DNA of 64,000 bases from NCBI RefSeq assembly GCF_029227915.1, contig NC_079875.1, positions 19,897,001 through 19,961,000 on the forward strand. Reading direction: 5' to 3'. Made by a program: the position numbers and the translations under genes. Shown in pieces: positions 63,070-64,000 of this stretch. Position 1 is the stretch's first letter. The number at the start of each line of letters is the position of its first letter. Source of the stretch: Hydractinia symbiolongicarpus (Eukaryota > Cnidaria > Hydrozoa > Anthoathecata > Hydractiniidae). Under the pieces are notes generated by a model. It saw nothing but the letters and a program-made list of their open reading frames with translations, was not told the DNA's origin and did not search any database.

Positions 63070-64000
63070 ATGGAATACGGAAAAAGGTTAAATCCTGAAC
63101 GTTAACTTAGAACTGCTCGTGGTGTAAAAGGCTCACGTCAAAAAGTAATTGTAACACACAATCCAGTTATTGTTGGTTAGGTTTCCTAATTTGGGTAGTG
63201 ATGACGTTATTATCCCTGGAACTTCGAAAGTAAGTTTTGACATTGAACTCGAGTCAAAAGCCGACACAAAAAGAACATTGGTCAGTAATATTGGAAGAGC
63301 GATTGTTAAAAAGTTGACTGTCAAGTTTGAGGGTAGCGAGATTTTGAGCATTGATGACTTTGACCTTTTTGGGTGCTACAGAGATTTATGGCTAACCAAG
63401 TCTGAAAAAAGAAATGCAATAAGACAAGGTATCATCTTCGATGAGGGGTGTACAGAAAACTGTATGAAATTGAGGATCAGCGCTTCAGATAAAGACACCT
63501 CTGATGTCTCAGACAAAGCCATTGCTGATGCATACAAAAACAAGTTTATCATTCCTCTCGATTTTGAAATGTTAGATAGCACGATCCCATATTATCAAGC
63601 CGGATTAGGGAATAGGTTATGTTATGAGATCACATTTAACGACTATAACCGAGTTATTTATTCTAACCCTCCAACATCTGCCGCAGGCCAAAAAGTAACC
63701 CCAGACGCTAAATATAAAATCTCCAACATCTCTCTCGAATATGAGATTGTGACACAACCTACCTTGGCCAGATTCATTTCATATGAATACCAAAACATGG
63801 CTTTACTCTACGATAGGTTTTTGAGACACAGACAAATTAGGGTAAACAAGTCGGACACTACTTGGAATTGGTCCTTCAATACCCCTTGTAAATCTTTGAA
63901 GTGTATATTGGTTTTGTTTGAAGACGAACAAGCCTACAAACGAGATACCGGTAAATTCTACAATCCGAAAATTAAAAAGGTATCTGTCATTGTTGAAGGT
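63070..64000 (+). pseudogene. Polinton/adintovirus-type major capsid protein, broken and cut by window end
   Basis: The long frame from 63179 to the window end carries SSMSKLTFEVP-antisense-free coding text with FPNLGSDDVIIPGTSKVSF, GRAIVKKLTVKFEG, DDFDLFGCYRDLWLTKSEKR and NRLCYEITFNDYNRVI, the pattern of the double-jelly-roll capsid proteins of Polintons (often annotated 'F54H12.2-like'). The likely start ATG at 63070 is followed by a TAA at 63103 and a TAG at 63178, with a frame change at about 63178. The C-terminal part lies beyond 64000. As it stands the gene is not translatable as one protein. Confidence 0.75.

Larger units (their letters stand above)
61128..64000. mobile_element. Edge of a Polinton/Maverick-type element
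   Basis: A cluster of capsid-type genes with very small gaps and two divergent transcription units fits a virus-like Polinton rather than host genes. No integrase, polymerase B body, ATPase or long terminal repeat is seen in the window; these would lie beyond 64000 or are lost. The left border probably falls between the hAT remnant and 61130. Confidence 0.6.

Overview
This is AT-rich eukaryotic DNA with intron-bearing genes embedded in dense layers of transposable elements. Several things point to a cnidarian, most likely a hydrozoan: a cnidarian-style intermediate-filament gene, a THAP/Kolobok transposon carrying a P2X7-tail-like gene, Polinton capsid-type genes, proteins with VPDxFKTxxMC repeats, and many copies of a short AACCTCGTTCCCAGGGC-type repeat. 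The species assignment is inference; nothing in the window fixes it.

Layout. 1-5.8 kb: a broken repeat-protein fragment, then non-coding DNA with two copies of a multi-hairpin repeat. 5784-10122: a complete, apparently intact Kolobok transposon flanked by TTAA, with two convergent genes (THAP-DDE transposase on +, P2X7 'ballast'-like protein on -). 10.1-15.0 kb: gene-free, with decayed tandem repeats. 15046-25035: a BEL/Pao retrotransposon on the minus strand (204-bp LTRs, 5-bp target duplication, Lys-type primer site) broken by three nested insertions: a 5'-truncated LINE, a MULE-like element with a 9-bp target duplication, and an element with hairpin arrays at both ends. 24922-33241: a near-identical 4160-bp tandem duplication.

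30.3-47.85 kb holds one minus-strand gene of 18 exons whose splice phases all agree and whose coding length divides by three (700 aa). It encodes an intermediate-filament protein with a short rod and three tandem lamin-tail domains. Its last three exons lie inside the 4160-bp duplication, so a second copy lies downstream. Its introns hold a ~700-bp (CTGT)n array, a Helitron remnant and Tigger-like MITEs.

48.9-50.7 kb: a decayed Harbinger pair (HARBI1-type nuclease and MADF/BESS protein). 52431-54318: the Golgi pH regulator gene (GPHR/GPR89) in two coding exons, 455 aa, the best-conserved host gene here. 54.3-59.0 kb: non-coding, with two tRNA-headed SINEs that share a tail, copies of a dispersed repeat with CRE-like palindromes, and a mariner-type MITE. 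59.07-60.8 kb: a decayed hAT transposase (ZMYM1/DUF4371 type). 61.1-64.0 kb: the edge of a Polinton/Maverick-type element with compact, partly divergent capsid-type genes, the major capsid gene being broken and cut by the window end.

Only two loci look like ordinary host genes (the filament gene and GPHR); most other coding sequence belongs to mobile elements. Exon boundaries and domain calls were read by eye, so remote homologies are from memory of family patterns.
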